Positions 26,091-35,711 are shown, counted from the first letter of the stretch. The stretch is 64,000 nucleotides of DNA from Paenibacillus lautus NBRC 15380 (GCF_004000945.1 NZ_BIMF01000001.1:434001-498000); one strand, 5' to 3'. Notes: generated by a model not told the origin, from the letters alone. Numbers and translations: made by a program.

Positions 26091-28103
26091 TTAATGCACC
26101 TGATCCAGCAGTTGATATGCTTCTTCCTTCGTTGTCACCGCCAAGAGCGCTTCTCTGAAATCATCGTCCATCAGCTTGCGGGACAACATTTGCAGCACTT
26201 TCAAATGCGCATTCTGTTTACTATTACGCGGCACGGCAATCATAAAGATCAGTTTGGCTTCGCTGCCGTCCAGGCTCTTCCAGTCGACACCATTCTGCTG
26301 GATACCAAAGACCACGCTTGGTTTCAGGGCAGCATCCGATTTACCGTGAGGAATCGCGATATTCATGCCGATGCCTGTGGAGCTTTCTTGTTCCCGGGCT
26401 AATATGGCCTGTTTAAAATCTCCGTCAGCTCTTACCGCCCCATTCCGCTCCAATACACCGATCATTTCGTCGATAACAGCATCCTGTGTCGTACCGACCA
26501 GATTCAGGTTAATGAGATCCGGTGTTACAATATCCGTCAATTTCTCAACGCGGATAGCAGATGCTTCTGTTCCTGTACCGTTATTCATTACGGTTGGAGC
26601 CACTTCGGCTGAGTCCACAGCCAAGGTTGCATCTACGTCTTCTGCCGACGCCTCACCTGCTCCGGCAGGATCCTCTATCGCTCCTTCTCCAACAACTGCC
26701 GGAGTCTCAGCTGCAACATCTTTCTTGAGCAGGCTCACCATGATAACCGAAACGGCTACGCCGACCATGACAGCGAGGAAGAACATCAACACATGATCAA
26801 CGGCACCCAGTACGGCTACAATCGGCCCGCCATGGGCCACACTGTCACCGACACTGCCCAACATTGCAATCACTGAACCAGCCATCGAACCGACCATGAT
26901 ACTCGGAATGACGCGTAGAGGATCTTGCGCCGCGAATGGAATCGCTCCTTCGGTGATACCGAACAGTCCCATCGTAAATGTTGCCTTTCCAGCTTCACGT
27001 TCCGCAGGTGTAAACTTCCTTTTGTTCATCATTGCCGCCAGTCCCATGGCAATCGGAGGAACACAGATGGCAACGGCAATTTGGCCCATAATCTCATAAT
27101 TCCCTTCACCGATCATGGCCGAGCCGAACAGGAACGCAACCTTATTCACGGGACCACCCATGTCAAAAGAAATCATCGCGCCCAGAATAAGTGCCAACAG
27201 AATCGAACTTGTGCCCTGCATTCCCGCGAGCCAGACGGTTAACGCTTCAAACAGATCCGCAACCGGAGCACCAATCACAAAGACAAAGATTAACCCTACA
27301 ACCAGTGAAGCCAGCACCGGGATAACGATAATGGGCATAATCGGCTGCAACGACCGAGGAACCTTGATCCTTTTAATAGCAAGTGCAACATAACCCGCCA
27401 GAAAACCGGCAATAATCCCCCCGATGAATCCAGCTCCCGCTTCACTTCCATAAAAGCTGCCGTTCGCAGCAATGAACCCGCCGACCATACCTGGTGCAAG
27501 ACCCGGCCTGTCGGCAATACTCATTGCGATAAATCCGGCAAGGATCGGAACCATGAAGGTAAACGCAGCCGCGCCGATACTCTCAATCGTTTTCCAGATC
27601 GAACCTTCCGGTATAACCAGACCACCCGGCGTTTTCACGCCGCCCATCGTCAGTGCGATTGCGATGAGCAGTCCACCGATCACGATAAACGGTACCATAT
27701 AGGATACACCGTTCATCAAGTGACGGTAGATCGGATTTTGTTTAGGTTTGTTCTCCCCTGTCATATCTTCAGCTGCCTTGGACTGTGCCTGATAGACGGG
27801 CACATCCCCCTTTATCATCCGTTGGATCAGCTCTTCTGGACGACGGATACCATCCTGCACACCAACAACAAGCAGTTTTTTACCGACAAACCGGTCCTTC
27901 ACCACCGTCTTATCCGCTGCGATAATAATGCCATCGGCTTCACGGATATCCTGCTCCGTGAATTGATTCTCCACGCCAATGGAGCCTTGGGTCTCGATCT
28001 TTAACTCAACGCCCAGCTTCGCGCCTGCCTTCTGCAGATTCTCAGCAGCCATATAAGTATGTGCAATTCCGTTAGGACATGAAGTAATCGCTAATATTTT
28101 CAT
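26091..28103 (-). CDS. fruA: PTS fructose-type transporter, domains EIIB-EIIC-EIIA
   Basis: A 670-residue membrane permease that imports and phosphorylates fructose or a related sugar. EIIB (1-100) carries the phospho-Cys in ITSCPNGIAHTYMA (Cys9). EIIC (about 125-460) has eight or more hydrophobic helices with GGPVNK and GITEGAIPF motifs. EIIA (about 520-670) carries the phospho-His in IAIPHGKSD (His586). A Val/Ala/Glu-rich linker joins EIIC and EIIA. The start at 28103 is chosen because AAGGAG is ten bases upstream, whereas the earlier ATG abuts it. It lies downstream of a PRD regulator with its own promoter. 1-Phosphofructokinase is not in the window. Confidence 0.93.
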   Translation of the reverse strand: MKILAITSCPNGIAHTYMAAENLQKAGAKLGVELKIETQGSIGVENQFTEQDIREADGIIIAADKTVVKDRFVGKKLLVVGVQDGIRRPEELIQRMIKGDVPVYQAQSKAAEDMTGENKPKQNPIYRHLMNGVSYMVPFIVIGGLLIAIALTMGGVKTPGGLVIPEGSIWKTIESIGAAAFTFMVPILAGFIAMSIADRPGLAPGMVGGFIAANGSFYGSEAGAGFIGGIIAGFLAGYVALAIKRIKVPRSLQPIMPIIVIPVLASLVVGLIFVFVIGAPVADLFEALTVWLAGMQGTSSILLALILGAMISFDMGGPVNKVAFLFGSAMIGEGNYEIMGQIAVAICVPPIAMGLAAMMNKRKFTPAEREAGKATFTMGLFGITEGAIPFAAQDPLRVIPSIMVGSMAGSVIAMLGSVGDSVAHGGPIVAVLGAVDHVLMFFLAVMVGVAVSVIMVSLLKKDVAAETPAVVGEGAIEDPAGAGEASAEDVDATLAVDSAEVAPTVMNNGTGTEASAIRVEKLTDIVTPDLINLNLVGTTQDAVIDEMIGVLERNGAVRADGDFKQAILAREQESSTGIGMNIAIPHGKSDAALKPSVVFGIQQNGVDWKSLDGSEAKLIFMIAVPRNSKQNAHLKVLQMLSRKLMDDDFREALLAVTTKEEAYQLLDQVH

Positions 28104-28127
28104 GATCGTCATTCTCCTTTGCTGTCA

Positions 28128-28142
28128 TGTTCCCGCTTACAT
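28128..28142 (-). promoter_or_regulatory. Promoter region and cre-like site of fruA
   Basis: The minus strand reads ATGTAAGCGGGAACA, which meets most positions of the cre consensus, just after a -10-like TATAAA at about 28141-28146. Repression by CcpA there would be natural for a PTS gene. Confidence 0.45.
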
Positions 28143-28228
28143 TTATAGTGTACACGCTGAAAACGCTGTTATCGGATGAACTTTTTACCGGAACTTCCGG
28201 AAAAACAGGTTTATTTCGCAATAAAATA

Positions 28229-28281
28229 TCCCCACAAAGTGGGCCTATGCTACGATGCTTATTCCAAATACTTTGCGGGGA
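28229..28281 (-). promoter_or_regulatory. Interrupted palindrome upstream of fruA
   Basis: TCCCCACAAAGT (28229-28240) and ACTTTGCGGGGA (28270-28281) form a 12-bp inverted repeat with one mismatch and 29 bases between arms. It lies about 130-180 bases before fruA, a suitable place for activator binding by the adjacent PRD regulator. Confidence 0.5.
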
Positions 28282-28295
28282 CCCCAAAAAAAATG

Positions 28296-28322
28296 TAAAA
28301 AGCAGGACGTATACGTCCTGCT
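28296..28322 (-). terminator. Terminator after PRD regulator
   Basis: A perfect palindrome AGCAGGACGT/ACGTCCTGCT is followed by TTTTACATTTTTTTT on the minus strand, 28 bases after the regulator stop. Confidence 0.9.
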
Positions 28323-28349
28323 TCATCATCACAGTTTCTACTACTAATT

Positions 28350-30302
28350 TTACCCTTTTAACGTATTCAGTAATCGCATCACGTCCGTCTCCTTAGACAA
28401 CGCACGGACCAATGCCGGCTGCTCACTGATCCGTGACAATTCCCTGAACAGCTGCCTCATCTCTTCCCGCTCATCGTGCTTAACCGCAAGCAAGAACACA
28501 AGCTCTACTTTCTCGATTCCCCAGGGAATCGGCTGCTTCAAAGTAACAATAACGATGCAGGACTGTTTAACCCGCTCCGAGCTGCCATGAGGGATGGCAA
28601 TGCCAGCCCCAATCGTCGTAGCAGACATCTTCTCACGATCCAGCACACTTTCCGTATACCCTGCCTCGACATACCCTTTGTCCTCCAGCATTTGCGCAAA
28701 CTTGGCGATTAACTGTTCTGGGGGCCTTACCTCCTGCTGAGGAAAGACGAGAAAAGGTGTCGTATATTTCAAAAAGACCGATTCCTCAGCCGTCCTGCTG
28801 TCCGGCTCATCGAGCCCCCGGATCGCTTGCTCCAGCTTCCGCTCGTCACTGGCCTCGAGCAGAGGGGAAACGAGGATATAAGGTAATTTTAGTTCGGGCA
28901 GATCAACAGTTGTAATGACAAGATCCACCTCATGAGCTGCCAGATAATCCTCAACTTCCGCTTTGGACATCGTTGTCTCTACATGTACGGACGGGAATCT
29001 CCGTTCCACCTTCGCGAGAAGCAATTGGGACATCCCAACGCCCATGTGACACACAATAATGACCTTTTGAGGATGGCTTTCATTCTGGTGAAGCCGCTCC
29101 ACAGACGCCTGAAAGTGCAGCGTCAAATATGCGACCTCCTCTTCGGGAAAGTGCAGATGGAGCGCTCCCCCTACCTCTTCCAATGCCATGATGACCCGAT
29201 CGAACATATACGGATACATCTTTTTGATCTCAGCCAGCATCGGATTGGACACAGCCAGACCATAATGAAGACGGTGCATGGTCGTGTACAAATGCACTTT
29301 CAACCCGTTCAATAATACCTGGTCCTTGGAGAAAGGGATCATATTCAGCTCCGACATCCGCCGAATCAGTTGCTCAACCAACTGGGGCAGCAGGGGGTGG
29401 CTGTCTGCCAGATCGCTCCGCCGGGCGCCTTCATCCTCCTGCGTGTATCGGAACTTCCCGCCAAGCAGGTGCAGGGTTAGATAAGCGGTTTCTGCCTTGG
29501 AAAAAGGTACAGCGAACAGCTTTTGCAGCTGCTTCAAAAAGCCCATCGCCCATGCAAATTCCGCTTTATTCTCCAAAAAGGCCATGTCCTGCTCGGAGAG
29601 CGAAATCGGCTGTCCCAGCTTGGTCCGTTTGACCATGAGCAGAATATGCAGCATCAGGCTTTCAAAGGTTTCATCGGTAAAGCGGAGCTGATGCTGCTTT
29701 TGCAACGCCTTCAACTCATTGGATACGGTTGCAATCTCGTGCGGTTCAAACTGGTTACGCATCATCTGTCCCGTCAACTCCGGGCGGTTGATCAATTGGT
29801 TCAACCGCGCCAGCGCCATCCGTTTGTTCTTCTCCGAGCCCTCAATCATGAAGCCTACACGCTGCTTCATCATTAAACTCAGATCAAAGCTGCGCAGCCA
29901 GCCCTCAATCTTTTCCATATCCCGACGAATAATCGCCTTGTTCACGTAAAACGGTGAAGCCAAGTTCTGCAGGGTTACGGGCTTCGCGCTCATCAAGAGC
30001 CGGTAGGCCAGGTGCAGCACCCTTTCCTCATCGGATTCATCCTCGGTGGTATTCTGGTTGGAATACAAGCGGTGCAATAAATCAGCCTGATCCGCTTCTC
30101 CGATCTCCAGATAGACGCCGAGTCCCGGCCTTTTCACCAGATGACCACTGGAATGCTTAACTATATATTCTTCAATCACCTTTAGATCGTTTCGGATCGT
30201 CTTCTCCGAGCACTCGGTCTGATCCGCCAGATCCTGAACGAGCCACAGCCGGTTCGGTTCCATTAACAAATTGCGAAAAATCTCTTTTTGCCTATTATTC
30301 AC
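28350..30302 (-). CDS. PRD-containing PTS regulator (MtlR/ManR type)
   Basis: A 650-residue activator. N-terminal winged helices (DLADQTECSEKTIRNDLKVI near 25-44 and a second HTH near 110-130) are followed by two PRD domains with conserved His pairs (LMLHIL, YLTLHLLGG; NGLKVHLYTTMHRL, YLTLHFQAS), a GatB-like EIIB domain (IVCHMGVGMSQLL, Cys near 415) and an EIIA domain with IAIPHGSSE near 575. Phosphorylation by the PTS at these His and Cys residues sets its activity. The start is GTG with AGGAGA seven bases upstream. It sits directly before the fructose-type PTS gene, its probable target. Confidence 0.92.
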   Translation of the reverse strand: MNNRQKEIFRNLLMEPNRLWLVQDLADQTECSEKTIRNDLKVIEEYIVKHSSGHLVKRPGLGVYLEIGEADQADLLHRLYSNQNTTEDESDEERVLHLAYRLLMSAKPVTLQNLASPFYVNKAIIRRDMEKIEGWLRSFDLSLMMKQRVGFMIEGSEKNKRMALARLNQLINRPELTGQMMRNQFEPHEIATVSNELKALQKQHQLRFTDETFESLMLHILLMVKRTKLGQPISLSEQDMAFLENKAEFAWAMGFLKQLQKLFAVPFSKAETAYLTLHLLGGKFRYTQEDEGARRSDLADSHPLLPQLVEQLIRRMSELNMIPFSKDQVLLNGLKVHLYTTMHRLHYGLAVSNPMLAEIKKMYPYMFDRVIMALEEVGGALHLHFPEEEVAYLTLHFQASVERLHQNESHPQKVIIVCHMGVGMSQLLLAKVERRFPSVHVETTMSKAEVEDYLAAHEVDLVITTVDLPELKLPYILVSPLLEASDERKLEQAIRGLDEPDSRTAEESVFLKYTTPFLVFPQQEVRPPEQLIAKFAQMLEDKGYVEAGYTESVLDREKMSATTIGAGIAIPHGSSERVKQSCIVIVTLKQPIPWGIEKVELVFLLAVKHDEREEMRQLFRELSRISEQPALVRALSKETDVMRLLNTLKG

Positions 30303-30487
30303 ATTCCGATCTCCTATTCAACTTATTTGGAGAGCTCACTAATCGTGGAGCAGGTACATTGTCCTACGTATATCATATCCGGGTCTCAATGGCAATCTGA
30401 TCTGGGATGATACACGGGAATGGATCAATAGAATGGCTTGTTGACAGAAAAGCTGAGCATATACAGTAATTTAAAATCTAACGCAAA

Positions 30488-30520
30488 CAAAAAAAGAATG
30501 CCGAAGAAAATTCGACACTC
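30488..30520 (-). terminator. Terminator of thiamine operon
   Basis: The minus strand carries a 10-bp stem with two G-U pairs, GAGTGTCGAA/TTCGGCATTC, followed by T7, 35 bases after thiE. Confidence 0.85.
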
Positions 30521-30554
30521 TTGTTCAGGATCCTTATCATGATCCTCTTACATT

Positions 30555-31229
30555 TTAAAAAATTCCTTCGGTTACACGGTGTATCTTTCCTATAAAAGTC
30601 TCCACAGCCTCCCGCGCCGACTCCGCTCCCGTAACGGCGGAGATCACCGCGACGCCATCCGCACCCGCTCCAATCACTTCCTCCACGTGCTCCACGGTAA
30701 TCCCGCCGATCCCTACGATCGGCAGATCGATTCCAGCTTCGCGCAGTTCACGGAGAATCGCTGGGCCTTGCGCAGCCTTGGCATCCTCCTTCGAGCGGGT
30801 CGGATAGATCGGTCCGATGCCAAGATAATCGGCACCGTGGAGGATGGCACGCCTCGCTTCCTCCACGGTATGGGCGGAGACACCCAGAATCCGGTTGCCG
30901 ATCCGCTCCCGTACGGAAGCCGCGCATTCGTCGTCCTGGCCGATATGCACGCCATCGGCGTTCAGCTTCAGTGCCAGCTCCACATCGTCATTGACGATGA
31001 AGGGTACGCCCGCTTGGCGGCACTGATCCTGGATCCGGCGAGCCAGTTGGATCATCGGCTCGCCAACAAGCGCGCCATGTCCCTTCTCGCGGAACTGGAC
31101 CATGGTCGCGCCCCCAGCCAGTGCCTCCTGTACGACCCGGCTTGGCTCGACGATGCAGTTCAGGCTACCAAGTACGAGGTACATTCGTAGATGCTGCCTC
31201 ATCATTTCGGGTGTCACTCTCCCCGTCAT
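30555..31229 (-). CDS. thiE: Thiamine-phosphate synthase
   Basis: A 224-residue TIM-barrel enzyme that joins the pyrimidine diphosphate and thiazole phosphate to make thiamine phosphate. It shows VQFREKGHG near residue 45, the metal-binding VNDDVELAL, GVHIGQDD, GPIYPTRSKEDA and VGIGGITVEH motifs of ThiE. The ATG at 31229 lies seven bases after GGAGG and overlaps the thiD stop in an ATGA junction; an upstream frame start would add 12 residues inside thiD. It is the last gene of the riboswitch-controlled thi operon. Confidence 0.95.
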   Translation of the reverse strand: MTGRVTPEMMRQHLRMYLVLGSLNCIVEPSRVVQEALAGGATMVQFREKGHGALVGEPMIQLARRIQDQCRQAGVPFIVNDDVELALKLNADGVHIGQDDECAASVRERIGNRILGVSAHTVEEARRAILHGADYLGIGPIYPTRSKEDAKAAQGPAILRELREAGIDLPIVGIGGITVEHVEEVIGAGADGVAVISAVTGAESAREAVETFIGKIHRVTEGIF

Positions 31230-32242
31230 CGCAGCACCTCCTGACGGCTGCGACGAAACGCCCAATGATTCGTGGGGCCGTGTCCTTGCCCCAGGTTTAA
31301 GCCGTCCTCAATGGCGGCCTGGATGAATAAGCGCCCGCTCTGAATCGCATCGAATGCACTCAAGCCTTTGGCCAGGCCTGCAGTGATGGCGGCAGAGAAA
31401 GTGCAGCCGGTACCATGCGTATGAACAGTATGAATTCGTTTGCCATGTAATTCCGTGAAAGCCGTACCATCGTATACAAGGTCCATGACCGGAGGACTGC
31501 CGGGATTTCCGAAATTGTCGTTATTTTTGAAAATGGGGGAGCGTCCCTCACTAAACTCCCCGTTATGGCTGGCAGCTCTCGTTTGGCCAGACGTTAATTC
31601 GGACTTAGGCAACTCTTCCTGCTGCGTATCCGCCGTTATATCTGGTCCCCTGTCTCTTTGGTGATCCGCATCTTCACGGCCGACAAGCATCCCCTCATCA
31701 TGGCCGCCCTTGATCACAACGATCTTGGGCCCCAGATCATGAATACGCCTCGCCGCTTCCTTTCGATCCTCTACCGTGCGGATACGCATTCCAGCTAATA
31801 TTTCAGCTTCCGGTATATTGGGGGTGACGACCAGCGCCAGCGGCAGCAGCTCTTCTCTTAATGCCTGCACCGCTTCGCTTTGCAGCAGCTCCGCTCCGCC
31901 CTTGGCGATCATCACGGGATCGACAACAACCTTCTCCCAGCCGAATGCCCGAATCCGGTCAGCCACCAGGCGAATGATCTCCGCGTTGAACAGCATGCCC
32001 GTCTTCAATGCATCTACTCCAAGGTCCGAGCCTACCGCTTCCATCTGCTCGGCGGCTGCTTCGGGGGGCAGTGGATATACGCCGTGAACACCCAAGGTAT
32101 TCTGCACCGTGATCGCCGTAATCGCCGACATACCGAATACGCCGAGCTCTTGGAAGGTTTTCAGATCGGCCTGAATGCCGGCGCCTCCGCCGCTATCGGA
32201 CCCGGCAATCGTCAGTGCCCGGGGCACGCGAGTCTTGCTCAT
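31226..32242 (-). CDS. thiD: Hydroxymethylpyrimidine (phosphate) kinase with large insert
   Basis: A 338-residue ribokinase-fold enzyme that phosphorylates HMP and HMP-P. The N-terminus [37 protein letters not shown] and [18 protein letters not shown] motifs are intact, including the catalytic Asp in GTGC-type context (here Cys-TFS). Usual ThiD proteins have about 270 residues. Here some 60-65 polar residues (about 198-262, rich in Glu, Gln, Asn, Pro, Ser) sit between the IKGGH strand and VYDG. The insert keeps the frame and has no hydrophobic pattern, so it is probably a disordered surface loop. It overlaps thiM and thiE by four bases each. Confidence 0.93.
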   Translation of the reverse strand: MSKTRVPRALTIAGSDSGGGAGIQADLKTFQELGVFGMSAITAITVQNTLGVHGVYPLPPEAAAEQMEAVGSDLGVDALKTGMLFNAEIIRLVADRIRAFGWEKVVVDPVMIAKGGAELLQSEAVQALREELLPLALVVTPNIPEAEILAGMRIRTVEDRKEAARRIHDLGPKIVVIKGGHDEGMLVGREDADHQRDRGPDITADTQQEELPKSELTSGQTRAASHNGEFSEGRSPIFKNNDNFGNPGSPPVMDLVYDGTAFTELHGKRIHTVHTHGTGCTFSAAITAGLAKGLSAFDAIQSGRLFIQAAIEDGLNLGQGHGPTNHWAFRRSRQEVLR

Positions 32243-33081
32243 CGTGTGCCACCAGCAGCGGCCGCTTCTGCTTCCCGGACAACCGTATATCCTTCCAGCG
32301 AGTCTGAATGGAGCTTTGCCAGCTCATCCAGGAAAGCGATCTGGAAGCTCCCCGGTCCCTGATCTGCCGTGCGCTCTGCGGCTTTCCCCGCCGCGGCCCC
32401 GTAGAAGGCCAGTCCCGCCGTACCTGCAAGCAGCAGGTTTGCTTCCACAGCGGCAAAGGCACCCAGCACCGAGGTAAGCAGGCACCCTGCGCCGGTCACC
32501 TTCGTGAGCAGAGCATTCCCGCCGGTTATGATACGCACTTCGGTTCCATCGGTAATCACGTCCTCTTCACCGGTAATGGCCACGATCGTGCCTAATTCGC
32601 GTGCAGCCCGCACAGCAAGCTCGGCATGATTGCTGCCTGCGCTATTGCCTGCGTCTACGCCTTTGATCTCGCGGGCCTCCCCGACAAGATGAGCGACTTC
32701 AGCCGCATTTCCGCGCACGAGCGAAACCTTCACCTCGCTTAGGATCCGCAAGGCCGACTCCGTCCGAAAACGGGTCGCGCCCGCACCGACCGGATCCAGC
32801 AGGACAGGGACGCCATGCGCATTGGCCGATTGTCCCGCTATGATCATCGCATCCACCAGCTCGCGGTTCAGCGTGCCGATGTTCAATACGAGTGCGCCCG
32901 CGATGGCGGCCATATCCGCCACCTCCTCGGGCGCGTAAGCCATGACCGGCGACGCGCCCAGCGCGTACAAGCCGTTAGCCGTAAAATTCGTAACCACCAC
33001 GTTCGTCATATTGTGAACGAGGGGGCTCGTCTGCTGTACCTTCGTTAAAAGCGCCGAAACTTCTTTTTCCCATGCATGCAT
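32239..33081 (-). CDS. thiM: Hydroxyethylthiazole kinase
   Basis: A 280-residue ribokinase-like salvage enzyme that phosphorylates the thiazole alcohol. Motifs are [19 protein letters not shown] near residue 22, [38 protein letters not shown] and the active-site [15 protein letters not shown] near 195. Its stop overlaps the thiD start. It follows tenA by 55 bases. Only salvage and joining steps are present here; thiC, thiG and thiO/S are absent from the window. Confidence 0.96.
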   Translation of the reverse strand: MHAWEKEVSALLTKVQQTSPLVHNMTNVVVTNFTANGLYALGASPVMAYAPEEVADMAAIAGALVLNIGTLNRELVDAMIIAGQSANAHGVPVLLDPVGAGATRFRTESALRILSEVKVSLVRGNAAEVAHLVGEAREIKGVDAGNSAGSNHAELAVRAARELGTIVAITGEEDVITDGTEVRIITGGNALLTKVTGAGCLLTSVLGAFAAVEANLLLAGTAGLAFYGAAAGKAAERTADQGPGSFQIAFLDELAKLHSDSLEGYTVVREAEAAAAGGTR

Positions 33082-33136
33082 ATGAATCAGCCTCTCTTAT
33101 CTATAATGGAATTTATGTGCTTGATACAGCTTCTCC

Positions 33137-33823
33137 TTACAGCACCGCAGCCTGCAGCTGCACCGGCCATTCCTCCTGCTTATATGCCATATCCCAGAAC
33201 ATATACTCCAGCTGGCAGCTCAGCATGAAATGCTCCTTCATCCGTTCCCGCTCGGCTGCCGTCGCACGCTCCGCCCACTCATCAACACGGTTGCAGAACT
33301 TGGCTGTCGCGTCTCCCCCACGGTTGCCATAGAAATAAATCCAGTCATAGAACGGATGGGATTCATCCGGCTTCACCTCATTCAGCAGCTTGCGGCCAAT
33401 CTCCAGGTACGTCCACGGGCAAGGAAGGAGTACCGCCATAATCTCGCCCAGACTGCCCTCATGCGCCACCGTCAGCATATGACGGATATAATGATGCGCG
33501 GACGGAGCAAGGGGATACCCCTGAAGCTCTTCATAGGTCACCCCGGCGGCTGCGCAAAAATTCTGATGCGGGTGCACCTCGCTGTGCAGGATGAATGAAA
33601 TCTGTTCGTTAAAGGTCGCGATCTCTTCTCGGCTGGCCGATTTGGATATGGCGATACCATAAATCCGCATGTAGGCATTCAAATACTCAAAATCCTGTTT
33701 TACATAGTGAATCAGCTGCTCTCGCTCCAGATTCCCCTCGGCAATGCCTTTTACGAAGGGATGATCGAAGATTGCTTGAAAAATGCCTCCCGCCTGCTGA
33801 CGGAGCTCTTTCGTGAAACTCAT
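33137..33823 (-). CDS. tenA: Thiaminase II / aminopyrimidine aminohydrolase
   Basis: A 228-residue all-helical TenA protein that recovers pyrimidine from degraded thiamine. Visible are FVKGIAEGNLEREQLIHYVK, QDFEYLNAYMRIYGIA, the active-site Cys in LLPCPWTYLEIG near 135 and a terminal EYMFWDMAY with the usual Glu. The ATG at 33823 has GGAGG with nine-base spacing. It is the first gene behind the TPP riboswitch, so the operon is dedicated to salvage. Confidence 0.95.
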   Translation of the reverse strand: MSFTKELRQQAGGIFQAIFDHPFVKGIAEGNLEREQLIHYVKQDFEYLNAYMRIYGIAISKSASREEIATFNEQISFILHSEVHPHQNFCAAAGVTYEELQGYPLAPSAHHYIRHMLTVAHEGSLGEIMAVLLPCPWTYLEIGRKLLNEVKPDESHPFYDWIYFYGNRGGDATAKFCNRVDEWAERATAAERERMKEHFMLSCQLEYMFWDMAYKQEEWPVQLQAAVL

Positions 33824-33890
33824 TTTTGTCCCCACCTCCAACATATTGAAGAGCAGGAAGTCCGTAAGTCACGAGTTTCCAGGCAACGCT

Positions 33891-33922
33891 AAAAAGCCGC
33901 CCCCGAAAACTGGAGCGGCTTC
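33891..33922 (-). terminator. Riboswitch expression-platform terminator
   Basis: On the minus strand AAGCCGCTCC and GGGGGCGGCTT pair around CAGTTTTC and run into TTTTAG, between aptamer and tenA. An alternative GTGCG/CGCAC stem at about 33938-33955 may act as antiterminator part. Confidence 0.85.
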
Positions 33923-33975
33923 GTCAACAAGCCCGAGTGCGCCAAAAAACGCACCGAGACCTCATATACGAAGGC

Positions 33976-34065
33976 TCCACTTTCCTACGCTAGTACGAAC
34001 TAGATCAGGTTCAAAGGGTCCAAGATACGCTCTTGTCTCAGCCGCTAACGGCTCCCCTAGTGGAC
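33976..34065 (-). ncRNA. TPP (THI-box) riboswitch
   Basis: Reading on the minus strand: CACTAGGGGAGCC, then GGCTGAGA, GACCCTTTGAACCTGATC and AGTTCGTACTAGCGTAGG ending in AAAGTGG. These are the conserved parts of the thiamine pyrophosphate aptamer in the right order. It lies about 150 bases before tenA with a terminator between, so high TPP would stop transcription of tenA-thiM-thiD-thiE. Confidence 0.97.
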
Positions 34066-34330
34066 TTCCTATTCTTTTGTCTAATACTGTACATAGGTTT
34101 GTGGGTCGTGTCAAACGTGAACCGTTCGCGGACGGAACTCCACGCTTGAAACCTTTTCATGACCGGGTGATCATAATGTTCTACGGTGGCGGTGGTTATT
34201 TTGCTAAATAAAAAGCCGTATGCCCAAAACTGTTTTGGGAACACTGACGCTCGGTTGTCATATATGCCCCCGCATAATGAGTACATCAGAGCAGTTCAAA
34301 TAAATGAAATTTAAGGGAGCGAGCGTATTT

Positions 34331-34831
34331 ATGACGAACCCATCGAAAGCTGTTAAACCCATTCCGGATGGCTACACCTCCGTTACACCGTGGATCATCT
34401 CAAGAAACTCCGCAGCGCTGATCGAATTCCTGCAGCAGGCATTTCAAGCCGAAGAGTTAGCCCGCGTCTATGTTGGCGATGGTATCATCGGCCATGCCGA
34501 GGTGCGAATCGGGGATGCCGTCGTGATGATGTTTGACGCGAAGCCGGAATGGCCGGATAGCCCGGCATACCTCCGTTTATATGTTGAGGATTGCGATGCC
34601 GTCTACCAGCAAGCGCTGGCCGCAGGAGCCGTTTCGGTGACGGAGCCAACAAGCTTGTTCTTCGGTGATCGGGTGGGACGGGTACGGGACCCGTTCGGCA
34701 ACTTATGGTGGATTCAGACGCGAATGGAGGACCTCACTCCTGAGGAAATGGAACGACGAGCCCAAGACCCGGAATACATCAAGGCGATGACCTATGTTGC
34801 CGGAGCGGACATTGTGATGAAGATTTCGTAA
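34331..34831 (+). CDS. VOC superfamily protein (PhnB/glyoxalase-like)
   Basis: A 166-residue protein with paired beta-alpha-beta-beta-beta units. It opens IPDGYTSVTPWIISRNSAAL and carries IGHAEVRIGDAVVMMFD and RVRDPFGNLWWIQTR, typical of the PhnB-like branch that includes bleomycin-resistance-like proteins. The ATG at 34331 is preferred because AAGGGAG lies 11 bases upstream; the earlier ATG at 34304 has no ribosome site. It is divergent from the thiamine operon and stands alone. Function unknown. Confidence 0.88.
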   Translation: MTNPSKAVKPIPDGYTSVTPWIISRNSAALIEFLQQAFQAEELARVYVGDGIIGHAEVRIGDAVVMMFDAKPEWPDSPAYLRLYVEDCDAVYQQALAAGAVSVTEPTSLFFGDRVGRVRDPFGNLWWIQTRMEDLTPEEMERRAQDPEYIKAMTYVAGADIVMKIS

Positions 34832-35004
34832 AAAGGTGGAAGCGAAGCAAAAGCGTCCTTACAGGGAGGGCACGGATGGGTACGGATGGATTCGGTGTCT
34901 AGTGGAATGCTTGGATGGCTGTTGACCAAAACGAGGTAGAACCGCATGACTTTAAGTAGCTATGGTTTAGAGGTTGAAACCGGGGGAACTCAGAGTAGAT
35001 AGGT

Positions 35005-35217
35005 GAGGCTACTGCTCGTCTTGTTGCTAGTGCTGATTTGATCCTACTGCTGAATCTTGGTTCGACTGCTGATCTTGGTGCTACTGCTGGTCTTGGTTCG
35101 ACTGCTGGCCTTGTTGCTACTGCTGGTCTTGTTACTACTTCTGGTCTTGGTGCTAGTGCTAATCTTGGTGCTACTGCTAATCTTGGTGCGACTGCAGATC
35201 TTGGTGCTACTGCTCGA
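35005..35217. repeat. 18-bp minisatellite array 1
   Basis: Eleven full units of 18 bases from 35020 (type CTTGGTGCTACTGCTGAT), without length change, plus a partial unit before. Positions 4-6, 8-9 and 16-18 vary between units. It ends at CTCGAG. In one frame it reads as hexapeptides like LGATAD, but no start with a ribosome site precedes it. Confidence 0.92.
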
Positions 35218-35410
35218 GGGCATGCGGACTGAGGATACGTTATTTAGCGAATGGGTGTTATTTTCGTGAGCCTAACGGACACCAGATACGTTATTCATAG
35301 AATATGATCGCAAATAGGCACCTTATTGCGGTAATAAGGGATCCTGCGTCCGTCAGCTCTAACAATTGGGTGCGAATTAAGAAAATAAGGGAACTGGAGT
35401 CCGTTAACAG
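35212..35410. repeat. ~200-bp palindromic spacer, copy 1
   Basis: Runs from CTCGAGGGCATGCGGACTGA to GAGTCCGTTAACAGG. It has two forward copies of a GGAC...ATACGTTATT motif and two inverted copies reading AATAAGGGA...GTCCGTTA, so the segment is a nested inverted repeat. Two further copies follow. Confidence 0.9.
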
Positions 35411-35515
35411 GTGGTCTTGTTGCTACTGCTGTCTTGGTGCTACTGCTGATCTTGTTGCTACTGCTGTCTTGTTGCTACTGCTGATCTTGGTGCGACTTCT
35501 GGTCTTGGTGCTACT
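35411..35515. repeat. 18-bp minisatellite array 2
   Basis: About six units of the same 18-bp type, some shortened to 17 bases by loss of one base, so no reading frame survives. Flanked by spacers 1 and 2. Confidence 0.88.
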
Positions 35516-35711
35516 CTCGAGGGCAAGCGGACTGAGGATACGTTATTTAGCTGAATGGGGGTTATATTCGATAGCTAACGGACACCAGATACGTTATTCA
35601 TAGAAAATGATCGCAAATAGGCAGTTTATTGCGGTATAAGGGATCCTGAGTCCGTTAGATTTAAGAATTGGGTGCAAATTAAGAAAATAAGGGATCTGGG
35701 GTCCGTTAACA
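35516..35711. repeat. ~200-bp palindromic spacer, copy 2
   Basis: Nearly identical to copy 1, with scattered substitutions and small indels (for example GCAGTTTATTGCGG where the others have GCACCTTATTGCGG). Confidence 0.9.

Noticed and set aside
34223..34239. CCCAAAACTGTTTTGGG palindrome before the VOC gene
   Set aside because: Too short and isolated to call as an operator or terminator; no partner site seen.
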